From an uncultured Verrucomicrobiales bacterium (GTDB taxonomy: Bacteria > Verrucomicrobiota > Verrucomicrobiia > Verrucomicrobiales > Akkermansiaceae): a stretch of 64,000 nucleotides of DNA. The notes beneath the pieces were generated by a model. That model ran no database searches and was not told where the DNA came from. It saw only the letters and a list, made by a program, of their open reading frames with translations. Where the stretch lies: NCBI GenBank assembly GCA_937885815.1, contig CALABM010000065.1:57178-121177 (forward strand), read 5' to 3'. Each line of letters begins with the position of its first letter. Positions within the stretch are counted from its first letter, which is position 1. Below, in pieces: positions 1 through 7,891 of this stretch. The translations under genes were made by a program, and so were the position numbers.

Positions 1-1139
1 ATCAGCTTACGGATGGCAGCCTGAATGGCGTGAATATGGGAAATGTGATCCTGGCTCTTACGGATGAACTCCTTAAGGCGGTCATCTATGCGCTCCAGCG
101 TTTTAAGAAGATAATCCGAGGAATTACGGCGCAGCGTAGCACTGGGATTCCGAAGGTCTGCCAGAATCTCGTCCACCAACTCGTTGAGGTGAGGATCCCG
201 CTGGAACTGAGTAGAGGTGCTATCCGCAGCGGGAGCATCAGGACGGAACGCATTTTCCTGCTGCCACCAAGCAAGGCCGGCATTCACCCAACTGCCGGGA
301 ATAACCTTGCGGATGAAATCGCTGAGTTGCTTCTGAGTATTGTACTGCTGCTTTTCCTGCTGGAGCTGCTGCTCATCAGGAGTAAGCCAGTGTTGGGCCT
401 CGATTCTGTTCTGCACCACGCGAATGGGACGCTGAGAGCGCTCCATTGCTGTACGAAGGTATTCGCGTGTATCAGGAGTAAGGGCGGCAAAGGAACTCTG
501 AACCAGCAGGAAATAATCCGCATTCTCATTCATCCACTCATGCAGCTTCTCATCATGCCAGTTGGAGGTAAGGCCATCCATACCCGGCATATCTACAATG
601 CCGATTCCGGCCTGCAAAAGCTTTGCCTTAGGCTCCACAAGGAAGATAGCAGCACAGCCAGCACTCGTGTGCCCCTGCGCCCAAGCATCCAGATTAGCTT
701 GGCTCAGATTACGGCGCTCAATGGATACTTTCTCGTCAAAATCCTCCGGAGCCACCTTGCGCAGATAGTCAATGACCAGCTCAAATAACTCCTGCTCACC
801 CAGCGAACCGGCCGCAAGAGGTGAGAAAAGCTCCATGCGCTCAGTGCCGTCATCGCTTGCCAGAATGACCATGGGAAGGCGAGTCGTCTCAATGCCGAGC
901 TTGGTAGCGCAAAGTCCCCTGTGAGCCAGACAATTTGTCAGAGTGGATTTACCGCTCTTTACTGAGCCGATAGTGGCCATGAGCAGAAGGTTAGAACGAA
1001 AACGCGCAAGGCTGCGCTGAATCTCCCTGCTGCTGCGAGCGGTAAGCTGTCGAAGATCGGGCGAAGCTTTTACAAGGCCATCAAGTTTGGCGGAGAATTC
1101 TTTCGCCTCTTGACAGATTTTGTCCAGTTGTGCATCCAT
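1..1139 (-). CDS. Dynamin-like large GTPase, C-terminus cut off by window edge
   Basis: The frame opens at an ATG at 1139 and reads without a stop to the left edge, giving about 379 residues of a longer protein. A G1/P-loop of the form GSVKSGKST lies at residues 58-66, a candidate G2 threonine pair follows near residue 85, and the G3 motif DMPG is at about 183-186. A QNR-type G4-like stretch follows the G3 motif by several dozen residues. The N-terminal 50 residues look helical and charged, as in bacterial dynamin-like proteins that act at membranes. The start is supported by a TATAAT box ending 7 nt upstream. It is the last visible gene of the minus-strand series after dnaG, 77 bp downstream of it, but has its own promoter. 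Family assignment is by motif; the exact role (membrane remodelling or stress) is not inferable. No membrane segment is visible in the part present. Confidence 0.75.
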   Translation of the reverse strand, partial: MDAQLDKICQEAKEFSAKLDGLVKASPDLRQLTARSSREIQRSLARFRSNLLLMATIGSVKSGKSTLTNCLAHRGLCATKLGIETTRLPMVILASDDGTERMELFSPLAAGSLGEQELFELVIDYLRKVAPEDFDEKVSIERRNLSQANLDAWAQGHTSAGCAAIFLVEPKAKLLQAGIGIVDMPGMDGLTSNWHDEKLHEWMNENADYFLLVQSSFAALTPDTREYLRTAMERSQRPIRVVQNRIEAQHWLTPDEQQLQQEKQQYNTQKQLSDFIRKVIPGSWVNAGLAWWQQENAFRPDAPAADSTSTQFQRDPHLNELVDEILADLRNPSATLRRNSSDYLLKTLERIDDRLKEFIRKSQDHISHIHAIQAAIRKL

Positions 1140-1146
1140 CACCTTT

Positions 1147-1152
1147 ATTATA
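1147..1152 (-). promoter_or_regulatory. -10 box of the dynamin-like GTPase gene
   Basis: TATAAT on the minus strand ends 7 nt before the ATG at 1139. No Shine-Dalgarno site fits in that gap, so the transcript is probably leaderless. A TTG-type -35 is not at ideal spacing. Confidence 0.55.
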
Positions 1153-1216
1153 TGCTCTCTTGCGCTCTGCCGCAAGCAAAAACCACGTTATCATGCGCAG
1201 TTATCTAAAGAAAGCT

Positions 1217-3064
1217 TCAACTTTCATTGAGCATACGATTAAGCTCAGCCACAAGAGAAAGGTCTTCCGGGCTGACATTACCACTGCTGATGCGGGCCTT
1301 GATAATATCTATGCGCGCCCGGACAGCCTCGCGGGCTACGTGGGAACAGGCCTGCTGAACGGCAGTATGAGCGTCTGCCAGTTCTCGAGGTTCGTTGCTG
1401 ATTTTCCGGATGGCTGCCTGTTGCTCAGGCGGCAGCGCAGAGGCAAATCGTTCCCAAGCTTGCGTGTCACCCGGAACGGGCAAGACTTCCAGCATTCGCT
1501 GAAGAATAGGGCCACCGGCTAACATAGCAATGGGCTCTTGCAGCTCCTCAATGTGCTCAATGAGCGCATGCTGTACATCCGCATTCACAGCTGCAAGGCT
1601 GATGAGATCTCGCATGGCGGGGTGGAGGCGAATAGGACGCACCCGAACCGGTGGAGCAGTAGGAGCATATTCATTGCCCGGCATGTAGGCTTCTTCCTCC
1701 TCACTGTACTCAGGAATATCTTCACGCTCAGAACGCGAGCTGTGAGGACTTTCCTTGCGAGAACGAATGATTTCCTCTACGGTGAGGCGGAGGTCTTCCA
1801 AGCCGGTGTTCAGTCGGCTGGCGAGATCCGTCACCGCCACTCCACGGCGGATGGTATCCCTAATTTCCGAGGCCAAATCCGCCATGCGAGGGATGAGTGC
1901 AGCACGGGCATTGGCATCACCCTGAGCAGCACGCATTTCAATGCCGGCACGTACTTCCAGATACGGCCGGGCTTCCTCAATCGCTTGGCGAAGTGCATCT
2001 GCCCCCTGTGAACGAATGAGTGAATCCGGATCCTCTCCGGGAGGGAGGGTGGCCATGTATACCTCCAGCCCCGCAGCGGCAAGCTTGCGGAATGTTTTCT
2101 CGCTGGCCTTAATACCGGCGTTATCACCATCGTAACAAAGGATGGCCCGCTTGGCATATTTGCGCAGCATGGCGGCATGTTCATCCGTGAATGCCGTGCC
2201 GAGGCCGGCCACGGCATTGCGGATATCAGCCTTCTCATGGCAGGCAATAACATCCAGCTGACCTTCACAGACAACCACCGTCATGCCAGCCTTCCCAATC
2301 GGGCCGGTCGCTTTCCAGAGCCCGAACAGGAGCTCGCCCTTGCGGAAGGCTACCGTCTCAGCTGTATTCACATACTTGCGTGGGTCTTGCCCCTCCGCCA
2401 TAATACGCCCGGAGAACCCCACTACTTCGCCTCGCACGTTATGAATGGGGAACATAAGGCGGTCTCGGAAAACAGGATACGTGCCGCGAGGACTCGTCCC
2501 AAGCAGGTAAGCTTCTGTAAGAATACGGGGCTCCACATTAGCTGCTCCTGCCAGCTGCTGCAAGGGACGAAAATCAGGGGGAGCCCAGCCGAGCTGCCAT
2601 GCTTTGGCGATATCGATATTAAACTCACGCTGCTTCAGGTAGGCGCGCACATGGTCAGCCTCTTTGCTGCGGCAAAGCTGGCGATGGTAGTAATCCGCGG
2701 CGAGACTATTCACCTCCACCACACGGCTACGAAGCCAGCGGCGGCGAGCCATTTCCGGGTTCTCTTCCTCCTCGACCACAGGTATTCCGTAAATATCCGC
2801 CACGCGCCTCAGCGCGGTGGGATAGTCGAGGTTCTCAAACATCATGATGAACTTCACCGCATCACCGCCCACGCCACAGCCAAAGCACTTAAATGTTTGG
2901 CGTGCCGGATTCACACTGAAGGATGGAGTCTTCTCATTGTGGAAGGGGCAGCATGCCTTCCACGCATTACCTGCGCGCCGAAGTTGAATGTAGCGCCCCA
3001 CGATGTCCACCACATCGGCGGCATCCTTGATTCGCGCTACACACTCTTCAGTAATTCGCGGCAT
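1217..3064 (-). CDS. dnaG: DNA primase DnaG
   Basis: Synthesises RNA primers for chromosomal replication on the lagging strand. The 615-residue product has the standard order: an N-terminal zinc ribbon with Cys39, His42 (CPFHNEKTPSF motif), Cys60 and Cys63; a DNAG N-terminal core; a Toprim domain around residues 250-340 with the catalytic Glu in VCEGQLD and the acidic motif YDGDNAG; then a C-terminal region expected to bind the DnaB helicase. Length is normal for the family. It lies 7 bp after aroA on the same strand and so is probably co-transcribed with the PPIase-aroA pair rather than placed in the usual rpsU-dnaG-rpoD macromolecular-synthesis operon; neither rpsU nor rpoD is visible nearby. 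Identification is secure. Confidence 0.97.
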   Translation of the reverse strand: MPRITEECVARIKDAADVVDIVGRYIQLRRAGNAWKACCPFHNEKTPSFSVNPARQTFKCFGCGVGGDAVKFIMMFENLDYPTALRRVADIYGIPVVEEEENPEMARRRWLRSRVVEVNSLAADYYHRQLCRSKEADHVRAYLKQREFNIDIAKAWQLGWAPPDFRPLQQLAGAANVEPRILTEAYLLGTSPRGTYPVFRDRLMFPIHNVRGEVVGFSGRIMAEGQDPRKYVNTAETVAFRKGELLFGLWKATGPIGKAGMTVVVCEGQLDVIACHEKADIRNAVAGLGTAFTDEHAAMLRKYAKRAILCYDGDNAGIKASEKTFRKLAAAGLEVYMATLPPGEDPDSLIRSQGADALRQAIEEARPYLEVRAGIEMRAAQGDANARAALIPRMADLASEIRDTIRRGVAVTDLASRLNTGLEDLRLTVEEIIRSRKESPHSSRSEREDIPEYSEEEEAYMPGNEYAPTAPPVRVRPIRLHPAMRDLISLAAVNADVQHALIEHIEELQEPIAMLAGGPILQRMLEVLPVPGDTQAWERFASALPPEQQAAIRKISNEPRELADAHTAVQQACSHVAREAVRARIDIIKARISSGNVSPEDLSLVAELNRMLNES

Positions 3065-3071
3065 GCAAAAA

Positions 3072-4379
3072 TCAGCTGATAAGAGTATCTAAATGCTGAA
3101 CAAAGCTGGGATAGGACGTGTTGATATTCGCGCAGTTCAGCAGCGTTGTCTCGCCGGAAGCGTTCAATCCGGCCATCAGGAAGCCCATGGCAATGCGGTG
3201 GTCGTGGTAGCTATCCATCACAGCCCCATGAAGAGGAGCACCGCCGGTAATGACCATACCGTCCTCAAACTCTTCTACAACAGCTCCCATTGCGCGGAGA
3301 TTGTTGACGGTGGTAGAAATGCGGTCGCTTTCCTTCACGCGCAGCTCAGCCGCATTGCGAATAGTGGTGTTACCTTCAGCGAAGGCTGCAGCCACGGCCA
3401 GCACGGGAATTTCATCAATGAGATTCGGGATTTCACTCTTCTGGATTTCCGTGCCGACAAGGCGTGTAGCCGTACGGACGGTGACATCACCAAAGGGTTC
3501 GCCCTCCTCCTGAGTGACTGAGATGTTGATATCAGCACCCATGCGGCGAAGAACATCAATAATGGCGGTTCGGGTGGGGTTCAAGCCGACGTGTCGGAGC
3601 GTGATGTCGCTGTTCGGCACCACGCTGGCAGCCACCAGCCAGAAGGCAGCGGATGAAATGTCACCGGGGATGATAATGTCCTTAGCCGTGATACGGGCAG
3701 GGCCTTGCGTGGAGATATCGAGTCCGTCCTCCGACACCTTGCAGGGTACACCGAAGTGAGCGAACAGGCGCTCGGTATGGTCGCGCGTTATGGAGGGCTG
3801 ATGAACGGATGTTTCACCGGGAGTAAGCATACCGGCAAGAAGCACCGCACTCTTCACTTGCGCGCTGGCCATGGGCAAGTCGTAATGGACAGGCTTAAGA
3901 GCGCAGCCTTCAATGCTAAGCGGTGCGCAGCCCGGTTTTTCACCGCAAGCCGTAATGCGGGCTCCCATCAGGGCGAGAGGGTCAATAATTCGCTTCATCG
4001 GGCGGCTGCTCAATGAGGGGTCACCATACATTCGGCTATTGAACGGAAGGGCAGCCATCACACCGGCCATCAGGCGCATGCCGGTGCCGGAGTTTCCGCA
4101 GTCAATGTCCTTGGCCGGAGCTACCGGCTGCATAGCAGTGCCGGTCAGCGTGAAGTTTTCCGGTGCATCTCCGGGAGTAACAGTAGCGCCCAGCTGCTGC
4201 ATGGCGCGCAGCGTGTTCATGCAGTCCTCACTGCAGAGGTAGTTCTGCACCTTCATGGCTCCCTCGGCCAAGGCTCCGAGAATAGCAACACGGTGGGAAA
4301 TGCTCTTGTCTCCCGGCACAGTTATCGTGCCGCGCAGGCCATTCTCAGCCTTGCGAACGGTAATGGTATCAATTGACAT
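3072..4379 (-). CDS. aroA: 3-phosphoshikimate 1-carboxyvinyltransferase (EPSP synthase)
   Basis: Catalyses the sixth step of the shikimate pathway, joining phosphoenolpyruvate to shikimate-3-phosphate in the cytoplasm. The 435-residue protein has the PGDKSISHR motif near residues 22-31, the GNSGTGMR substrate-binding motif near 95-102 and a DHRIAM motif near the C-terminus, so both halves of the two-domain inside-out barrel are present. The ATG overlaps the end of the upstream PPIase gene by 11 bp and the stop is 7 bp from dnaG, which indicates translational coupling within an operon. The second shikimate-pathway gene of the window, aroK, is elsewhere (50937-51485). Confidence 0.97.
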   Translation of the reverse strand: MSIDTITVRKAENGLRGTITVPGDKSISHRVAILGALAEGAMKVQNYLCSEDCMNTLRAMQQLGATVTPGDAPENFTLTGTAMQPVAPAKDIDCGNSGTGMRLMAGVMAALPFNSRMYGDPSLSSRPMKRIIDPLALMGARITACGEKPGCAPLSIEGCALKPVHYDLPMASAQVKSAVLLAGMLTPGETSVHQPSITRDHTERLFAHFGVPCKVSEDGLDISTQGPARITAKDIIIPGDISSAAFWLVAASVVPNSDITLRHVGLNPTRTAIIDVLRRMGADINISVTQEEGEPFGDVTVRTATRLVGTEIQKSEIPNLIDEIPVLAVAAAFAEGNTTIRNAAELRVKESDRISTTVNNLRAMGAVVEEFEDGMVITGGAPLHGAVMDSYHDHRIAMGFLMAGLNASGETTLLNCANINTSYPSFVQHLDTLIS

Positions 4380-5400
4380 TGGTCTGAATGCGTTTTTTTG
4401 TAAATCCTTCGCGCACAGCGGCGGTAAACCATGCGGTAAGAGCCTGCTCCCGCTTCACACTTTCCATGGAGGAGCGGATACTCGCGCGGCACTCTTCAAG
4501 TGTAAGCTCGCGTGCCGGTGTAATCTCATCTGCCAGCAGGATGTGCCAGCCCCAGCGGCTCTGTGCCAGAGTGGGTACCCCGGCAGGTATGGCATTATCT
4601 CCGAAAAGGGGGAGCTCTGAGAGAGGTCTTTCTGCTGTATCCGTTATAATCCCAAGCTCACCCCCCTGAGGAGCCGTACGGGCGTCATCGCTATGTGCGC
4701 GTGCCAGTTCGGCAAAATCTTCACCAGCCTGGAGACGGCTGAGAATGCCTTCAGCTTTCTGCTGCACAGCGGAGGCCTCCTGATGAAGCGAGGCACAGAA
4801 GATGTGGCGCACGCGGCGAGTAGCCGGAGCAGGCAGCTCGGATTTCAGCTGATTAAATACGCGCTCCACTTCCTCATCAGTCACAACGCAATGAGGTGCT
4901 ATAGCCTTTTCCAGCAATGCGGCAGAACGCAGGGAAACTTCCAGTCTATCCGTGTATTGCTCGCGGTTAGTATACCCCTGACTGCGCAACCACGCATCAA
5001 ACTGCTCAGGCGTGCGAGCACGAGAAGCGAGGCGAGCTACCTCAGCTTCAGCAAGCTCACGGAAATGCGGCAGACGTGTGTCATTATAGCGAGTGCGGAT
5101 AAGCAGCAGCTTCGCTCTCACAAGCTCCATGAGCATGGAGGCACGCCTAGCGGCCTGAGGCGCAGAGCGACCGGCAAGTGCATCCTGTTCAGCTTCGTGG
5201 CGGTTCAGCTGAGCCCGGGTGATAGGTTCGCCATACACCACAGCCACAAGCTCATCCGGGGCCGGTGCCACTGGGCGATTTCCATACATAAAATGCCACA
5301 GCGGGCCATGCCATGCCAGCAAATCAATGCCGAGGTACAGCAGAATAGCGCCAAAAACGGTCAGCTTTATGGTGTTGAACTTGAGGGAGGAAAGCTTCAC
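4369..5400 (-). CDS. Membrane-anchored parvulin/SurA-type peptidyl-prolyl isomerase
   Basis: A 343-residue protein with one N-terminal membrane segment (about residues 12-30), a SurA_N-like helical region with an ITRAQLNRHE-type helix, and a C-terminal rotamase domain (about 190-300) marked by RRVRHIFCAS, QGGELG and the WGWHIL motif typical of parvulins. It probably acts outside the cytoplasmic membrane in folding of exported proteins, as SurA, PpiD or PrsA do; which of these it corresponds to is not clear. The start codon is GTG at 5400. This start is supported by a TTGCAA-17-TAGAAT promoter whose -10 box ends 6 nt upstream, so the message is probably leaderless with a GTG start. It overlaps aroA by 11 bp. 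Confidence 0.85.
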   Translation of the reverse strand: MKLSSLKFNTIKLTVFGAILLYLGIDLLAWHGPLWHFMYGNRPVAPAPDELVAVVYGEPITRAQLNRHEAEQDALAGRSAPQAARRASMLMELVRAKLLLIRTRYNDTRLPHFRELAEAEVARLASRARTPEQFDAWLRSQGYTNREQYTDRLEVSLRSAALLEKAIAPHCVVTDEEVERVFNQLKSELPAPATRRVRHIFCASLHQEASAVQQKAEGILSRLQAGEDFAELARAHSDDARTAPQGGELGIITDTAERPLSELPLFGDNAIPAGVPTLAQSRWGWHILLADEITPARELTLEECRASIRSSMESVKREQALTAWFTAAVREGFTKKRIQTNVN

Positions 5401-5406
5401 GCGGCC

Positions 5407-5435
5407 ATTCTACAGATTTTTAATCGTCTTTGCAA
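5407..5435 (-). promoter_or_regulatory. Promoter of the PPIase-aroA-dnaG operon
   Basis: Minus-strand TTGCAA (5435-5430), 17-nt spacer, TAGAAT (5412-5407); the -10 ends 6 nt before the GTG start at 5400. The geometry predicts transcription beginning at the start codon. Confidence 0.6.
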
Positions 5436-5471
5436 CCAAAAAGCACGCCAGCTAAAGGCGTTTCGGTGCGC

Positions 5472-6161
5472 CTAATCTTCGCTGGAATCATGCACGGGCA
5501 GCATGAGCAGGCGCAGCAAAGCCAGCACGGGCAGCTGAGCCCAGAGATAATACCACGGCGCAGGCCCTAAATAGTCCAGCAGAGTACCATCCACCGGAAC
5601 ACCCTGTGTGTAGCCGTAATTCGTATTCAGCCAGAGGTTAATCGGATGCACCAGCAGCACGTAGGCATCCATCAGGAGCAGGGTCTTCAAGTCATCCCAG
5701 CCTCGGGCACGCCAGCCAAGCAGAAGCGGAATGGAAAGCGCCACCACCAGCAGTAAACTGTGGGCCACGAAGAAAACAAAGAAAGCCATGCTCGGGTACC
5801 CATTTGCCATGGCCGGAGTGATAAGCCCCTGAATGCTGCCGGCCAGCACCCCAAAATACACAACTGTACAGGCCCAGCGCACACGCCACCAAAGCGCAAT
5901 GAACGCAAACACGCTCATGAACGAACAGAAATGCAGCGGAAGGTTGTACTCCCATGGGCCGTAATCATCAGAAAACGCCCGCCAAATGAACTCGCTCACC
6001 AGCTGAAAAAGTACCACCGCGCCCAGTACACGGCAGAGAATAAAACGCCCCGCCTCCTTCATTCTCCTCCCAAGCCACAGGACGAGAGCCGCCACAAGTA
6101 CAGTGAGGATAAGCGCGATAATATGAGGCGCAGACCAGCGAATGAAAGGGATGTATTCCAT
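5472..6161 (-). CDS. TIGR02206 (YwaF/TP0381)-like integral membrane protein, copy 1
   Basis: A 229-residue polytopic membrane protein with about six to seven hydrophobic segments. It carries the signature stretches of the TIGR02206 family: an LPLHFCSFMS motif after the second helix, HPINLWLNTNYGY in the second half, and GPAPWYYL before the last helix. The family has no established biochemical function. It begins one base after the stop of a second family member (6162-6869) and is the last gene of a run lipoprotein-rnr-BASS transporter-TIGR02206-TIGR02206. The two copies share the positions of these motifs, so this is a tandem duplication that has diverged considerably. Confidence 0.8.
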   Translation of the reverse strand: MEYIPFIRWSAPHIIALILTVLVAALVLWLGRRMKEAGRFILCRVLGAVVLFQLVSEFIWRAFSDDYGPWEYNLPLHFCSFMSVFAFIALWWRVRWACTVVYFGVLAGSIQGLITPAMANGYPSMAFFVFFVAHSLLLVVALSIPLLLGWRARGWDDLKTLLLMDAYVLLVHPINLWLNTNYGYTQGVPVDGTLLDYLGPAPWYYLWAQLPVLALLRLLMLPVHDSSED

Positions 6162-6869
6162 TTATGAAAGGGTGGGTTCAGACTTTTTTCTGACGAACAG
6201 GTACATCAGCAGGAAAAGGCAAAGAGCGGGCACGTCCAGCCAAAGGTAATACCACGGAGCGGGCCCCAGCGAGGCCAGAATGGTACCGCGCGGGCCTTCT
6301 GTCGTAAAGCCATAATTCGACCCCAGCCAGAGGTTAACTGGGTGAATGCAGCAAATGTAGACATTCATCAGCAGTAGAGCCACAAAAGGATCTTTCAAAC
6401 GAGCCCGCCACCCCAGCACAATGACCTGCAGCAGCGCTGTTATCAGAAGGAGACTGTGCGACGTGAAGAAAATGAAAAAAGGAATACTCGGAAAATCTTC
6501 TTTCAGCACCGGGGTGAAAATTGCCTGAATACTGGCACCCAGCACCCCGAAATAGACAAGCGAACAGGCCCAAGAACACCGCCACCATAAAGCAATGACG
6601 CATATGATACTCATGATGGCACAAAAGTGCAGAGGCAGCATCTGATTTTCTAAAAAAGCCTCCGGTCCATAATGGCAAAACTTCCACGTAAACTCAAACA
6701 CGTAAAAGGCTGCAATCAGTAGCCCGAAGCGGCGCGCATAATATACCCGATTCTCGGAAGATAAGCGCAGCCCATACCATATCAGAGCCGTTGTGACAAG
6801 CGCGATTACACCCACCGTTATCAGGTGGGTTGCAGACCACATTACAAAGGGCGGATATGAAGCGTTCAT
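6162..6869 (-). CDS. TIGR02206 (YwaF/TP0381)-like integral membrane protein, copy 2
   Basis: A 235-residue paralogue of the adjacent gene, with the same helices and signatures (LPLHFCAIMS, HPVNLWLGSNYGF, GPAPWYYLWLD). Its ATG overlaps the stop of the BASS-type transporter gene by 4 bp (ATGA overlap), and its own stop abuts the start of copy 1, so the three are translationally coupled. Such tight coupling suggests that the two copies may form a heteromer or work with the transporter, which is inference; nothing in the sequence gives a substrate. Confidence 0.8.
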   Translation of the reverse strand: MNASYPPFVMWSATHLITVGVIALVTTALIWYGLRLSSENRVYYARRFGLLIAAFYVFEFTWKFCHYGPEAFLENQMLPLHFCAIMSIICVIALWWRCSWACSLVYFGVLGASIQAIFTPVLKEDFPSIPFFIFFTSHSLLLITALLQVIVLGWRARLKDPFVALLLMNVYICCIHPVNLWLGSNYGFTTEGPRGTILASLGPAPWYYLWLDVPALCLFLLMYLFVRKKSEPTLS

Positions 6870-7852
6870 GAATTGTTCTGAGCTTTAAGATGCCAGATTC
6901 GGGCCAGCTGAGCACAGGCCATAAGCTGCACCTGATGAAATACCATGAGCGGGAGCAGGAGGTTATTATCAAGCTTACCGAAGATGGCCAGCATCATGGG
7001 AGCTCCGACAGCAAGACTTTTCTTGGATCCACAAAAGACGATGGTGATGCGGTCCTCACGGTTGAAGCCCATCCAGCGGCTGCTGTAGTAGGTGGCAGCA
7101 AAGGTAATGCAGAGGAAAATACTGCACACGAGAATGAGCCCGAGAAGATAGTGAAGCTCCAGCTGCTGCCAGTACCCGTTTGCCGTGGCATTGGAGAAGG
7201 AGGTGTAGATTACTAGCCAGATAGTCCCCTGATCATTCCACTTGATGAGCGACTTATGCTCGGACACCCAGTTCCGCAGCCAACGCTGGCTGAGCTGCCC
7301 CAGGATAAAGGGTATCAGAATCTGATAACAGATTTTTAAGATAGTGTCCAGCCCCACAGCAGCCCCGGAGGATGAAGCCTGAGAGAAAAGGAGCCCCACC
7401 AGAAAGGGCGTGAGAAATACACCCAGTAGGCTGGAGACAGAGGCAGAACATACAGCAGCCGGCACATTACCACCGGCCACAGCCGTAAAGGCGATACTGC
7501 TCTGCACAGTAGAAGGCAGGCAGGCCACATAAATGAGCCCCATGTACAATGCACTGCCTACCAGCGGTTCAAACAGAGGGCTCAACAGAGGCATGAGCAC
7601 CGGGAAGAAAATGAAGGTGAAGAAAAACACCATCAGCTGCAACCGCCAGTTCAGCAGGCCTGCAATGACGCTCTCGCGAGATAGCTTCACCCCGTACAGG
7701 TAGAACAGCAGAACGATAGCGGCATTTGTGAGCCAGTCAAAGACTGCGGCAGTCGTCCCCGCGCAAGGAAGAAAAAGCCCCAAAATCACACTAAGGATGA
7801 TTCCGGTGGTGAAGCGGTCTGCGCGCGAGAAAATTTTCTGCCAGAGGTTCAT
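6866..7852 (-). CDS. BASS-family (YfeH-like) bile acid:sodium symporter homologue
   Basis: A 328-residue membrane protein with about nine to ten hydrophobic segments and an SBF_like pattern: a YLYGVKLSRES stretch after the second helix, CLPSTVQSSIAFT in the fourth-fifth helix region and FCGSKKSLAVGAPM near the C-terminus. These match the YfeH subgroup, whose substrates are largely unknown; sodium-coupled transport of an organic anion is the family expectation. An upstream TTG at 7873 would add seven residues, but a TTGCCT-16-TACAAT promoter ends 9 nt before the ATG at 7852, so 7852 is preferred. It overlaps the next gene by 4 bp. Confidence 0.8.
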   Translation of the reverse strand: MNLWQKIFSRADRFTTGIILSVILGLFLPCAGTTAAVFDWLTNAAIVLLFYLYGVKLSRESVIAGLLNWRLQLMVFFFTFIFFPVLMPLLSPLFEPLVGSALYMGLIYVACLPSTVQSSIAFTAVAGGNVPAAVCSASVSSLLGVFLTPFLVGLLFSQASSSGAAVGLDTILKICYQILIPFILGQLSQRWLRNWVSEHKSLIKWNDQGTIWLVIYTSFSNATANGYWQQLELHYLLGLILVCSIFLCITFAATYYSSRWMGFNREDRITIVFCGSKKSLAVGAPMMLAIFGKLDNNLLLPLMVFHQVQLMACAQLARIWHLKAQNNS

Positions 7853-7861
7853 GCGGGGGCT

Positions 7862-7889
7862 ATTGTAACACAAAAGAGCATGTAGGCAA
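7862..7889 (-). promoter_or_regulatory. Promoter deciding the start of the BASS-type transporter
   Basis: Minus-strand TTGCCT (7889-7884), 16-nt spacer, TACAAT (7867-7862), then 9 nt to the ATG at 7852. It lies in the 40-bp gap after rnr and implies a leaderless message and an internal promoter in the run. Confidence 0.5.
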
Positions 7890-7891
7890 GC

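Noticed and set aside
30..788. Plus-strand open frame at the left edge
   Set aside because: It is antisense to the dynamin-like GTPase, which has intact G1 and G3 motifs and a promoter.
7853..7873. TTG start for the BASS-type transporter
   Set aside because: A -10 box falls inside the extension; the ATG at 7852 is at the leaderless distance.
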